A stretch of DNA of 64,000 nucleotides from CAVVDT01 sp963747005 (GTDB lineage: Bacteria; Pseudomonadota; Alphaproteobacteria; Rhizobiales; Aestuariivirgaceae). The notes under the pieces are model-generated. The model saw only the letters and a list, made by a program, of their open reading frames with translations. It made no database searches and was not told where the DNA came from. The DNA lies in contig CAVVDT010000012.1 of NCBI GenBank assembly GCA_963747005.1, positions 124,001 through 188,000 of the forward strand, given 5' to 3'. The position numbers and the translations under genes were made by a program. Every line of letters starts with the position of its first letter. Within the stretch, counting starts at the first letter, position 1. Positions 8,300 to 17,337 of this stretch are shown in pieces.

Positions 8300-9934
8300 T
8301 CAGAAGATGAAATCGTCGGCCGAATAGCCGTGGCCGACACCTATGTGGTTGATGGTGACGCCATCGAGCCTGATCGAATCGGCTCCGTCGACGATCGTCA
8401 CGAACGTGCCGTGGTCATCCAGGTGGATGGCGACCAGATCGGCAAAGCTGTGGATGTCGCTGACGCCCGACAGGTCGATCTTTTCGGTGTCGTTGCCGGA
8501 AAAGTCGGTGATGGTGTCGTTGCCGAAGCCATCCACGAAGACGAAGGTGTCCGGCCCGCTGCCACCGGTCAGCATGTCGGCGCCGCCATTACCGAAAAGC
8601 ACATGCTCGTGGTACTGTGTCGTGTAGGTATCGGCATTGTCGCTGCCATAGAAGTCGATCCCCTGCGCGCCGTGACCGGGATCGATGATCTGGCTCTTGA
8701 TGCCCGAGGCGTCCTTCCAGGTGACAACGATGCGGGCCGTTCCGATCTCTGATGACGATCCGGGCGAGACCTCCTGCAGAACGGCAACGGAGGCGTGTCC
8801 CGCCGGCAGATCGCGGGCCGAGGTGACGGTAAACACGGTGCTGGCGGGGGTTCCGTCGCTGTTGAAGATGCGGGCATCGATGGCGATGTGCCCGCCGCCC
8901 TCATTCTGGGTCCACACGGCTACAAACTGGTCGGTACCGTAGGCAGCCAGCGCTACGTCTTGTTGCGCGACGGCGGTATCGCTGTCGAGGAGAAACGGGG
9001 TGCCACCGTTGCCAGGACTGGTGAAGATGCGGGCATAGACATTGTCGTCGACCGCGCTCGAGGGGTCGTCGTCCTGGGTCCACGCCACCACGAAGTCGCC
9101 GTTCTGGAGGCCGGCCGAGGAAGAGTAGCTGAGGACGCGATTGTCATTGTGGGCGATGTCGAACTCGGTGCCGATGGCGACCCCGAGCTGGCTGTAGAGC
9201 TGCCCGCGAATATCCGTGCCGTTACCGAAACCGGCGGTCAGATTGTCGGTCCAGGTCACGAGAAAGCCGGTGGCCGGCAGCTCGGTGATGCTTGGGTTGG
9301 TCTGCACATTGGTTTCGCCGGTATGCGGATCGGAGTCGGTGACAACGAGATTGTCGGTGATCGGGTCCGCGTTGCTGTAGGCGCGCGCGCGAATGCCCTG
9401 GACATTGTCGCCGACGTCGCCGGGCAACGGCGACAGGTTGCCGCAGGCCACCATGATCGTGCCATAGGTGCCAACGCGGGCGATGGCCGGCTGGTTCTGG
9501 TTGGTCGAGCCGGCCGTTTCGTCGATGACGGTGAAGTCGTTTCCGCTGGCCACGCCGTTCACGTCGAACAGCCGCATGCGTACGTCGGTGCCGGTGCCCC
9601 CGAGGACGGCGTTGCTGAAGTCCGTAAAGGCGACGGCAAAACCCTGGTCGTTGACACGATCCACGACGTGGGGAGCGGTCTGGATGCCGTCCGTGGTCGA
9701 ATTCACCAGGAACGGACCACCGTTGGGCGTGCCGTCGCTGTTGTAGAGCTGGCCGACAATGCCGGTGACATCGCCGACGCCGGCCGCATCGGCCGTCGCC
9801 TGCCCGTATACCACCACGAAACGGCCCGTCAGGTTGCCCGTGACCCCGAGGGCTGCGACGGAAGAATAGCCATCGGCGGCCACGTCGGTTCCGACGACGA
9901 ACTCCTCACCCCAGCGGGCGATCTGTGCAACCAT
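8300..9934 (-). CDS. RTX-type secreted calcium-binding protein with repeat domain
   Basis: 544 residues, probably exported by a type I secretion system: it has no N-terminal signal peptide but has glycine/aspartate nonapeptide repeats near the C-terminus (FGNGGADMLTGGSGPDTFVF) and a hydrophobic end DDFIF. The first 400 residues carry at least five repeats of the form G-x-FVVAWTQ...DG...I..Q.Y..., typical of a beta-propeller-like fold. ATG 9934 is preferred over TTG 9940 because GGGAGGA (9941-9947) lies 6 bases before it. No type I secretion ABC or membrane-fusion gene is adjacent. The ligand or enzymatic role is unknown. Confidence 0.8.
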   Translation of the reverse strand: MVAQIARWGEEFVVGTDVAADGYSSVAALGVTGNLTGRFVVVYGQATADAAGVGDVTGIVGQLYNSDGTPNGGPFLVNSTTDGIQTAPHVVDRVNDQGFAVAFTDFSNAVLGGTGTDVRMRLFDVNGVASGNDFTVIDETAGSTNQNQPAIARVGTYGTIMVACGNLSPLPGDVGDNVQGIRARAYSNADPITDNLVVTDSDPHTGETNVQTNPSITELPATGFLVTWTDNLTAGFGNGTDIRGQLYSQLGVAIGTEFDIAHNDNRVLSYSSSAGLQNGDFVVAWTQDDDPSSAVDDNVYARIFTSPGNGGTPFLLDSDTAVAQQDVALAAYGTDQFVAVWTQNEGGGHIAIDARIFNSDGTPASTVFTVTSARDLPAGHASVAVLQEVSPGSSSEIGTARIVVTWKDASGIKSQIIDPGHGAQGIDFYGSDNADTYTTQYHEHVLFGNGGADMLTGGSGPDTFVFVDGFGNDTITDFSGNDTEKIDLSGVSDIHSFADLVAIHLDDHGTFVTIVDGADSIRLDGVTINHIGVGHGYSADDFIF

Positions 9935-10280
9935 GGCCAATCCTCCCTTTGCCTAGCGAGCTACCCCCTGGTACGCGCGGGGCCCGGAAAGGCGGCTGGA
10001 GGGGCCATCAGAAGCTTGAAATACAATGGCCAATGGATCGGCATGCATCGAATTGCCCTCGCCGCCATTTGCCGGTTGAACCGGCATCTATTCACTATAC
10101 TGAATCATTTTGGCTTCGCCGGCATGTTTGCGTAACGGCAACCAAACACGAGGCGCCCTCAATGAGCCATGATGCACGGGCACACCCCGCTCATGCCTTC
10201 CCCGTCCGGAAGATGGTCCACGGGCGCTGGTGTTCTTCCATTACCGGACGCTCTTTGCGCGGATGCAGTTGCCGAAAGCG
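9935..10280. other. Non-coding gap upstream of the RTX gene
   Basis: 346 bases holding the RTX gene's ribosome-binding site (9941-9947) and presumably its promoter. Bases 10080-10135 are richer in A/T than the surroundings, with TATTCACTATACTGAAT as a candidate minus-strand promoter region. No gene, RNA or repeat is recognisable. Confidence 0.4.
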
Positions 10281-11243
10281 CTATCTGCGAAACCCTTCGA
10301 CCCGCGCCAGAACCCAACTCAGAGGGTCGGGGGTCCAGGCTTGCGACATGAATTCCACATGGTCGATCTCCTGCGTCACCTCGAAGAAATCGAGGTTTCC
10401 GGCCCGCAGGGCCCGCGGCAGCCCCGAATGCCAGTGAATGCCCAGTTCCCGTAGTTCGTCCTGCAGTTCCAGGTTCCACTTGCGACTCGATGTCGTATAG
10501 GCGCTGAAGAAGAAGGATCGGGCGTGGCGCGCGGCGATCCAGGCGGCGAACTTGTCGGTATCGCCATAGAGCGCATCCAACAACACGACACCGGCGATAC
10601 GGCGGGTGGCGCCGCCTGCCTTGAGGCACCAGGCCGTCGGATAATAGCCGCCCGAGAACGCCACCAGAATGACCGGCAGTCGGCTGAAGTCATACGGTTC
10701 GGCGCCCTGTCCATGGAGTTTCGCCAGCCGCGCGCAGGCCTCCGCCAGCCAGGCGGCGAAATAACCCTTGCGCCAGAAGTTGCCGGGGCTCGAATCGCGC
10801 GCATCGACAGCCAGTTGCGGGGCCGCAAGGGCGGCGTTGAGCCCGGAGCTGGCCAGTTGCGCCGCTACGTGCTGACGGCCCTCGACGTCTCGTTCGAGGG
10901 TGGCGAAGTTGCCATGGAAGAACACGACGAGCGCCGCCGGGCGTGCCAGCGAAAAACCCGCCGGCAGGTGAAGCAGCGTGCGGCGGTCGCTGTAGGTTTC
11001 GTCTTCCCAATAGGTCTGGCCCTGGGGCGAGGTATGACCGTGGCGGCGGCCATCGGCGGCATCGAGGAACGGACGCTCCGTATCGGGATTTTCGCCCCGA
11101 TAGGGAAAAGCGGAATGCCGCATCACTGCCAGTTCGCTCGCTGCCACCTTCAACGCCTTGAAACGCCGCCAGGCCCGAGCGGCGTCGAACGGCGCCATCG
11201 AAGCCGTGGCGAGCAGGAGAACATTGAAAAGACGGCGGCGCAA
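10281..11243 (-). CDS. Exported alpha/beta hydrolase
   Basis: 320 residues with an N-terminal signal sequence (MRRRLFNVLLLATASMAPFD, Ala-Arg-Ala cleavage region). The body reads as an alpha/beta hydrolase: ALVVFFHGNFATLERD carries the oxyanion region, VILVAFSGGYYPTAW is the nucleophile elbow with serine in the GxSGG pattern (A-F-S-G-G), VVLLDALYGD supplies a candidate acid, and EIDHVEFM a candidate catalytic His. The substrate is unknown; an esterase or peptidase acting outside the cytoplasm is the inference. It lies 71 bases downstream of the isoaspartyl methyltransferase homologue on the same strand, so the two may share a transcript. Confidence 0.7.
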   Translation of the reverse strand: MRRRLFNVLLLATASMAPFDAARAWRRFKALKVAASELAVMRHSAFPYRGENPDTERPFLDAADGRRHGHTSPQGQTYWEDETYSDRRTLLHLPAGFSLARPAALVVFFHGNFATLERDVEGRQHVAAQLASSGLNAALAAPQLAVDARDSSPGNFWRKGYFAAWLAEACARLAKLHGQGAEPYDFSRLPVILVAFSGGYYPTAWCLKAGGATRRIAGVVLLDALYGDTDKFAAWIAARHARSFFFSAYTTSSRKWNLELQDELRELGIHWHSGLPRALRAGNLDFFEVTQEIDHVEFMSQAWTPDPLSWVLARVEGFRR

Positions 11244-11314
11244 TCACGTCTCCCGCGTTTGACCCCTCCTCCGGCGCCAGGGATCAGGGCGAGCCCGGCA
11301 TCCGGCCGCGGCTT

Positions 11315-12193
11315 TCAGTTGCCATTGTGCGTGCCTTTGATCTGATTGCCAACCAGCTTGGTGAAAGGCACGAACGGCACGATGCGGCCGTGATAGATAT
11401 CCGAGCGCGCGACGATGAACGAACCGTCGGTATTCTGCTTCTTGTCCACCTTGAGCACATGCTGAGCGCCGGGCGGGCCGACCGGTATCACCATGGTGCC
11501 GCCCGGCTTCAATTGCTTCAGCAATGGTGGCGGTACATGGTCGATGCCGCAGGTGACGATGATATGGTCGAAGGGCCCGGCGTCTTCCCAGCCGTAATAG
11601 CCGTCGGCATTCTTGGTGTGTATGGCCTTGAGCTCGCTGTAGCCTTCGGAGATCAGCTCATCGTAGATGCCGCGGGTGCGGGCGGCGAGTTTCTCGATGA
11701 TCTCGATGGTGTAGACCTGATCGGTCAGATGGGAGAGATAGGCCGACTGGTAGCCCGAACCCGTCCCCACTTCCAGCACCTTGTCGCCTCTGGCGACATT
11801 GATCGAGGTGGTCATGCGGGCAACCAGGTGGGGACCTGAAATGGTGACGCCAAAGCCGATGTCGAGAAAGGCGCTGTCATAGGCGCGCCGCAGGTTCTGC
11901 TTGAGGCAGAAGCGCTCGCGCGGTGTCAGCAGGAAGGCGCGCTTGTCGGCATCATCGGTCACGTCGCGGTTGTGCACGACGCGCTCGTAGCGGCTCCAAT
12001 GCTCGCGCAGGAAATGCGGGTCTTCGCCGCGATTCTCGACCATCCACTTGACGTAATTGTCGCCAGTGTCCATAGGCGGCTGCATGTCCCAGGTGAAAGG
12101 CTTGGGGACCGTGGCGAAGGCCATCCGAGGCACCGCCATCGCCGCCGCGGAAAGCGTGGCACCCCACACAAACTTTCGTCGATTCAAAGCCAT
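11315..12193 (-). CDS. Tat-exported protein-L-isoaspartate O-methyltransferase homologue
   Basis: The start is placed at 12193, with a GAGGCGGGGA stretch just upstream, because it gives a twin-arginine signal peptide: MALNRRKFVWGATLSAAAMA, cleavage probably after AFA. The 292-residue protein has a class I SAM-binding core, DKVLEVGTGSGYQSAYLSHL, preceded by the PIMT-type GFGVTISGPHLVARM and followed by FDHIIVTCGIDHVPPPLLKQLKPGGTMVIP (both shown in pieces). PCMT repairs isoaspartyl residues using SAM, a cytoplasmic cofactor, so export is odd. A longer reading frame upstream to 12403 lacks a signal-like start and is not favoured. Confidence 0.75.
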   Translation of the reverse strand: MALNRRKFVWGATLSAAAMAVPRMAFATVPKPFTWDMQPPMDTGDNYVKWMVENRGEDPHFLREHWSRYERVVHNRDVTDDADKRAFLLTPRERFCLKQNLRRAYDSAFLDIGFGVTISGPHLVARMTTSINVARGDKVLEVGTGSGYQSAYLSHLTDQVYTIEIIEKLAARTRGIYDELISEGYSELKAIHTKNADGYYGWEDAGPFDHIIVTCGIDHVPPPLLKQLKPGGTMVIPVGPPGAQHVLKVDKKQNTDGSFIVARSDIYHGRIVPFVPFTKLVGNQIKGTHNGN

Positions 12194-12489
12194 AATTCCC
12201 CGCCTCGTGCGTTGCTCAAAAGCCCACCGACCCAATCCGACTGTATCCAAATTGCCCGCAGTGCGGAACTGATTCTGAGACTCCGGCCCCATCGCACGAC
12301 GAAGGTAGGCGGCAATGCGGAAGGGGCGCTGCATCGGCCAGATTCGAGCAATTTTCGGCAGAGCGGACATCGACACGGATGCCTCGTTGCGGCCCATATG
12401 CAAGGCAGCGGCTAAATGCCGCCGCCCCCCTCAATTGTCATGAAATGCCTATCGGCTCGGCCGGCGCCGCAATCGCCGGTGACCAACCC

Positions 12490-13302
12490 TCAATGCAGGA
12501 TCTGACTGAGGAACAGCTTGGTGCGCTCCGACTTCGGATTGGAGAAGAATTCCTCCGGCGCGTTCTGCTCGATGATCTGGCCGCCATCCATGAAGATCAC
12601 CCGGTTGGCGACCTGGCGCGCAAAGCCCATCTCGTGGGTCACGCACAGCATGGTCATGCCGGTCTGGGCCAGATCAACCATCACTTCCAGCACTTCCTTG
12701 ATCATCTCCGGATCGAGGGCCGAGGTAGGTTCGTCGAACAGCATGATACGCGGGTTCATGCACAGCGAGCGGGCGATGGCAACGCGCTGCTGCTGGCCAC
12801 CCGACAACTGGCCAGGATATTTCTTGGCCTGCTCGGGAATCTTCACCCGCTGGAGGAACTGCATGGCGACCTCCTCGGCCTCGGCCTTGGGCATCTTGCG
12901 TACCCAGATGGGCGCCAGGGTGCAATTCTCGAGGACGGTCAGATGCGGAAACAGGTTGAAATGCTGGAACACCATGCCGACTTCGCGGCGGATCTCGTCG
13001 ATCTTCTTCAGATCGTCGGTCAATTCGATGCCATCGACCATGATCTGGCCCTTCTGGTGCTCCTCCAGCCGGTTGATACAGCGGATGAGCGTCGACTTTC
13101 CAGAACCGGAGGGGCCGCAGATGACGATGCGCTCGCCCTTGTAGACGGTGAGGTTGATGTCGCGCAGTACATGGAACTCACCGTACCACTTGTTCATGGC
13201 ACCGATCTGGATGGCCACTTCGTCTGAAACCTTCAGCTCGGCAGCCGACTTCGTGGTGGCCGTGCCGGCCGTTTCCGCTGCCTTCTTTGTAGCCTTTGCC
13301 AT
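12490..13302 (-). CDS. aapP: General L-amino acid ABC transporter, ATPase
   Basis: Drives the Aap importer of L-amino acids at the inner membrane. The 270-residue protein has Walker A GPSGSGKST, Q-loop GMVFQHFNLFPHLTV, signature LSGGQQQRVAIARSL, Walker B IMLFDEPTSALD and the switch His in CVTHEMGFA. An Ala/Thr/Lys-rich extension of about 30 residues precedes the conserved domain. It is the last gene of aapJQMP and follows aapM by 21 bases. The GC-rich dyad CCGGCG/CGCCGG about 20 bases after the stop has no T-run, so it is a weak terminator at best. Confidence 0.96.
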   Translation of the reverse strand: MAKATKKAAETAGTATTKSAAELKVSDEVAIQIGAMNKWYGEFHVLRDINLTVYKGERIVICGPSGSGKSTLIRCINRLEEHQKGQIMVDGIELTDDLKKIDEIRREVGMVFQHFNLFPHLTVLENCTLAPIWVRKMPKAEAEEVAMQFLQRVKIPEQAKKYPGQLSGGQQQRVAIARSLCMNPRIMLFDEPTSALDPEMIKEVLEVMVDLAQTGMTMLCVTHEMGFARQVANRVIFMDGGQIIEQNAPEEFFSNPKSERTKLFLSQILH

Positions 13303-13323
13303 GTCTGTTGTCCCCTATGCCCT

Positions 13324-14694
13324 TTAGCGTTTGTGTCCGGTGTGAAGCAGCCGCTCCATAAACAGCGAATACCGCGACATGGCGAAACAGAAGACGAAGA
13401 AGGTCAATGCCGCGGTCAGATAGCCGGTCGATGGGGTCACCGACGAGGCCCATTCAGGATCGGAGAAGCTTGAATTCACCATGCCCAGAACATCGAAGAT
13501 ACCGATGATGCTGACCAGCGTGGTGTCCTTGAACAGGCCGATGAAGTTGTTGACGATGCCGGGAATGACGATCTTGAGCGCCTGCGGCAGGATGATCAGC
13601 GCCATGGACTTCCAGAACGACAGGCCGAGGGCGCTCGCCGCCTCGTACTGGCCCTTGGGCATGGCCTGCAGACCGCCGCGCACCACCTCGGCCATATAGG
13701 CGCCCGAGAACAGCGCTGTACCGATAAGCGCCCGCAGCAGCTTGTCGAAATTGACACCTTCAGGCAGGAACAGCGGCAGCATCACCGAAGCCATGAACAG
13801 CACGGTAATAAGCGGAACGCCGCGCCACATCTCGATGAAGACGACGCTGAACAGCCTGACTACCGGCATTTTCGAGCGCCGCCCGAGCGCCAGCAGAATA
13901 CCTAGCGGCAAGGATGCCACGATACCGGTGACGGCCACCACCAGCGTCACCGTCAGGCCGCCCCATTTGGCCGTTTCCACATAGGTCAGGCCGAAATTGA
14001 AGCCGAGCACGAAGAGGATCGCGCCGAGGACGAGCGTCACCGCCACCCACGCCTTGATCGCCAGTTCACGTTCGACAATGCCCGCGACTTCGCTCAGGAA
14101 GACCAGCACCGCGGCCAGCACGCCGACGATGATGCCGAAGGTGGTCCAGCCGCCGACGCCAATGTCGAGATGGCCGCCCGACAGCAGGATCAGCACCATC
14201 AGCGGGTAGATGAGCAGCATGAAAATAGTGTTCTCGCGCTTGTAGGGCATCGACGGCATGAGCAGCGGCACCAGCGCCAGGGCACCCACGACAAAGCAGA
14301 TATTGATGCGCCAGCGCTCCTCGAAGGGATAAAACCCGTAGATGAAGGCGCTGAACTTGGCGCCGACATAGGCCCAACAGGCGCCCGGCTGGGTGGAGCC
14401 GATGAGTGCTCCGAAGGCGCCCTGCTTGCCGCCCGAGGGTGTGATCGTGGCAAGGCAGGCCGCGCGGTCGGTGCCGAAGAAATTGGCCTTGATGACCGTG
14501 AAGACAAGAATGTCCCAGGCGACCCAACCGAGCAACAAGGCCCCGAACAGAGTGAGCAGTCCCTGCGCCCAGGTCGGGAAAAGGTTGTCGCTCACCCAGC
14601 CGGCAAAGCCGGTGGTGGAGGGCGGAGCTGGCATCTTGGGAGCATCAGCGGTGCGCACCCAACCTTCATTGTATTGCGGGTTTGCCATGATCAA
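13324..14694 (-). CDS. aapM: General L-amino acid ABC transporter, permease 2
   Basis: Inner-membrane permease of the His/Glu/Gln/Arg ABC family, partner of AapQ. The 456-residue protein is much longer than a minimal permease of about 220; the extra N-terminal half has several membrane segments (for example ICFVVGALALVPLLMPSMPY, TTFGIIVGVLAAVLVFL), as is known for AapM. The C-terminal permease core carries the EAA loop in YEAASALGLSFWKSMALIILPQ. Its ATG overlaps the aapQ TGA by 4 bases (ATGA), which indicates coupled translation and equal stoichiometry. Confidence 0.95.
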   Translation of the reverse strand: MIMANPQYNEGWVRTADAPKMPAPPSTTGFAGWVSDNLFPTWAQGLLTLFGALLLGWVAWDILVFTVIKANFFGTDRAACLATITPSGGKQGAFGALIGSTQPGACWAYVGAKFSAFIYGFYPFEERWRINICFVVGALALVPLLMPSMPYKRENTIFMLLIYPLMVLILLSGGHLDIGVGGWTTFGIIVGVLAAVLVFLSEVAGIVERELAIKAWVAVTLVLGAILFVLGFNFGLTYVETAKWGGLTVTLVVAVTGIVASLPLGILLALGRRSKMPVVRLFSVVFIEMWRGVPLITVLFMASVMLPLFLPEGVNFDKLLRALIGTALFSGAYMAEVVRGGLQAMPKGQYEAASALGLSFWKSMALIILPQALKIVIPGIVNNFIGLFKDTTLVSIIGIFDVLGMVNSSFSDPEWASSVTPSTGYLTAALTFFVFCFAMSRYSLFMERLLHTGHKR

Positions 14695-16070
14695 CGCTCC
14701 ACCAGGCGCTTGCGCGCATTGTACCAGTTCATGAAAGCCGAGGTCAGCAGGCTGAGGCCGAGATAGACCGCCATCCAGATGACGATCACCTCGATTGCCT
14801 GCCCCGTCTGGTTCAGCACCGTGCCGCCCGTCGCCACCAGGTCGGGAAAGCCGATGGCGACCGCCAGCGACGAGTTCTTGGTCAGGTTGAGATATTCGCT
14901 GGTGAGCGGGGGAATGATCACCCGGAGGGCCTGCGGAATGATGACCAGCCGTGTGGTTGGTCCGGCGCGCAGGCCAAGCGCATGAGCGGCCTCGGTCTGT
15001 CCATGGCTGACGGCGAGGATGCCGGCGCGGACGATTTCGGCGATGAAGCCGGCGGTATAGATGGTCAATGCCAGGAACAGGGCAATGAACTCCGGCACCA
15101 GCGTCATGCCACCCTTGAAATTGAAGCCCTTCAGCACGGGATAGTCGAAGCTCACCGGGCTACCTGCCATGAAAAAGGCGAGGACAGGCAGGACGACGAT
15201 GAGACCGATGCCGGTCAGTACATGCGGAAACTGTTCACCGGTCGCTTCTTGCCGCTTCATCGCCCAGCGGCGGACGACCCACGCCGCGATGAGCGCCACG
15301 ATGAACGCATAGAGGATGTAGCTCGAGCCGTCGGCAAAAATCGGCTTGGGCGCGATCGCCCCGCGATTGCTGAGGAAGAAGCCCATGGGGACGTAATTCA
15401 CGACGTGCATCCCGAGCATGTCGATACCGACCCAGACCGCCGCCACCCACACGCCGAAACCGATGGTCAGCGCCATGCGCGCCCACACTGAATCGTGCAG
15501 GACCTTGTAGCCGCGCACCAGCGCGTAGGCACCCGCAGCCATCAGCGGCAGGAAGAAGAGGAGCCCCCATGACGGATAAGGAAGACCGAGTTCACCGGCC
15601 TGGCGCGGCGACGGCAGCGGCTTCAACACGGCGCTGTACCAGATGAAGATCTGCAGCAGCAGCGGCGTATTGCGCACGAATTCGATGTAGATGCTGGCGA
15701 GTTTGGAGATGACCCAGTTGTGCGACAGCTTCATGATGCCGGCAAGAAAGCCGAGAATGGTGGCCGCGATCACACCCAGGACAGCGATGAGGATGGTGTT
15801 GATCAGGCCAACGAGAATGGCCTGGCCATAGGTAGCCGAGCGGCTGTAGGGCACCAGCGACATCGAGATATCGAAGCCGGCAGTGGTCGACAGAAATCCA
15901 TACCCCGAAGCGATGTTCGACTTGGCGAGATTGTGGATGGTGTTGTCGACGATATCCCAGCCGAACCAGAACAGCGCGATCAGCAACAAGGCCTGTACTG
16001 CTATGGACCGTGTGCGCGGATCATTGAAGAAAGAGACTTTCGGGCGTTCCGTTTGACTTGCGACGCTCAT
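14691..16070 (-). CDS. aapQ: General L-amino acid ABC transporter, permease 1
   Basis: Inner-membrane permease, 459 residues, with the permease signature TEAAHALGLRAGPTTRLVIIPQ near the C-terminus and an extended N-terminal region with extra membrane segments, matching the AapQ architecture. The TNTLLL-type motif FVRNTPLLLQIFIWY of polar amino-acid permeases is present. It starts 245 bases after the aapJ stop; this spacer holds a 14-bp hairpin (16251-16288) that may lower aapQMP expression relative to aapJ. Confidence 0.95.
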   Translation of the reverse strand: MSVASQTERPKVSFFNDPRTRSIAVQALLLIALFWFGWDIVDNTIHNLAKSNIASGYGFLSTTAGFDISMSLVPYSRSATYGQAILVGLINTILIAVLGVIAATILGFLAGIMKLSHNWVISKLASIYIEFVRNTPLLLQIFIWYSAVLKPLPSPRQAGELGLPYPSWGLLFFLPLMAAGAYALVRGYKVLHDSVWARMALTIGFGVWVAAVWVGIDMLGMHVVNYVPMGFFLSNRGAIAPKPIFADGSSYILYAFIVALIAAWVVRRWAMKRQEATGEQFPHVLTGIGLIVVLPVLAFFMAGSPVSFDYPVLKGFNFKGGMTLVPEFIALFLALTIYTAGFIAEIVRAGILAVSHGQTEAAHALGLRAGPTTRLVIIPQALRVIIPPLTSEYLNLTKNSSLAVAIGFPDLVATGGTVLNQTGQAIEVIVIWMAVYLGLSLLTSAFMNWYNARKRLVER

Positions 16071-16250
16071 CCCTCAGCCACCGTCACTTCGCGGCGAGCC
16101 ATCCCTGAGGACAGCGCAGCCGGACCTCCCCTTGACGCGTGCTGATGGACTGTTGTCGCCCTTGTCATCAACGCGCCGCACCCCCTTCACCCTGTGATCT
16201 CGCTTGTCGGGGCCGACATGACGCGGCACCTCGAAGCCGACGGAGGGTCG

Positions 16251-16288
16251 TGGCATCCGGCGGATGGCTACTTTTCCGCCGAATGCCA
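16251..16288 (-). other. 14-bp stem-loop between aapJ and aapQ
   Basis: TGGCATCCGGCGGA (16251-16264) pairs with TCCGCCGAATGCCA (16275-16288), 14 consecutive pairs with one G-T wobble and a 10-base loop. It lies 26 bases downstream of the aapJ stop on the transcribed strand. No T-run follows, so it does not look like a classical terminator; a 3'-end-stabilising or partial-termination hairpin that keeps binding protein in excess over permease, as in other binding-protein operons, is the likely role. Confidence 0.75.
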
Positions 16289-16314
16289 AAATCGTGTCAA
16301 CCCGATCCCTGCGA

Positions 16315-17337
16315 TCAGCGGATCGGCGGGCCGTACTGCAGGCCGCCGTTGGTCCACAGCGCGTTCTTGCCACGGGCAATGTGGAGCCTGGAATGCTCGC
16401 CGACATTGCGATCGAAGATTTCGCCGTAGTTGCCGACGCCCTTGATGATCTGCACGACCCAGTCGTTGGACAGGCCGATACCTTCGCCGAAGGCGCCTTC
16501 CACGCCGAGCATGCGGCGGATGGTCGGGTTGGTCGACGTGGCCTTCAACTGTTCGACGTTGGCCTGGGTCACACCCTGCTCTTCAGCATCGAGCAGCGCG
16601 AAATACACCCACTTGATGACGTTGAACCACTGATCGTCGCCCTGGCGCACCGAGGGACCCAGCGGCTCCTTGGAGATGATCTCCGGCAGGATAACGTTGT
16701 CGTCCGGATTGGCCAGCTTCAGGCGCTCGGCATAGAGGCCGGACTGGTCGGTGGTGAACACGTCGCAACGGCCCAATTCGTAGGCCGCAAGGGTTTCTTC
16801 GTTCTTCTCGAACGCCACGACCTCGTAGGTCATGTTGTTCTTGCGGAAGTAGTCGGCAAGATTGAGCTCGGTGGTGGTTCCGGTCTGGGTGCAGACGGAA
16901 GCGCCGCCAAGCTGCAGGGCGCTGGTCACGCCGAGCTTCTTCTTCACCATGAAGCCCTGGCCGTCATAATAGGTGATGCCCGCGAACTTGAGGCCAAGCT
17001 GGGTATCACGGCTCATGGTCCAGGTGGTGTTGCGCGACAGAACGTCGATTTCACCGGACTGCAGCGCGGTAAAGCGCTCCTTGGCGGTCAGAGGCGTGAA
17101 CTTCACCTTCTGGGGATCGTTGAAGATGGCAGCGGCAACGGCGCGGCAATAGTCGACGTCGAGACCTGTCCAGTTGTTCTGCGCATCGGGCTGGGCAAAG
17201 CCGATGAGGCCGGTGGACACACCGCACTGCAGGTATCCCTTGGCCTTTACGTCATCCAGCGTCCCCGCCGATGCGGCGCTGGCCATGCTGATGCTCGCGG
17301 CCGCGCCGATGATCAGCGAAAGCAGTTTGCGTTTCAT
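16315..17337 (-). CDS. aapJ: General L-amino acid ABC transporter, periplasmic binding protein
   Basis: Periplasmic solute-binding protein of the SBP_bac_3 family, 340 residues. It has the signal peptide MKRKLLSLIIGAAASISMAS with cleavage after ASA, the family start GTLDDVKAKGYLQCGVSTGL, and the segment GLDVDYCRAVAAAIF. It is the first gene of the aap operon, divergent from metC across 309 bases; I recall the same metC-aap neighbourhood in Rhizobium leguminosarum. A GAAGG sequence precedes the ATG. Confidence 0.95.
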   Translation of the reverse strand: MKRKLLSLIIGAAASISMASAASAGTLDDVKAKGYLQCGVSTGLIGFAQPDAQNNWTGLDVDYCRAVAAAIFNDPQKVKFTPLTAKERFTALQSGEIDVLSRNTTWTMSRDTQLGLKFAGITYYDGQGFMVKKKLGVTSALQLGGASVCTQTGTTTELNLADYFRKNNMTYEVVAFEKNEETLAAYELGRCDVFTTDQSGLYAERLKLANPDDNVILPEIISKEPLGPSVRQGDDQWFNVIKWVYFALLDAEEQGVTQANVEQLKATSTNPTIRRMLGVEGAFGEGIGLSNDWVVQIIKGVGNYGEIFDRNVGEHSRLHIARGKNALWTNGGLQYGPPIR

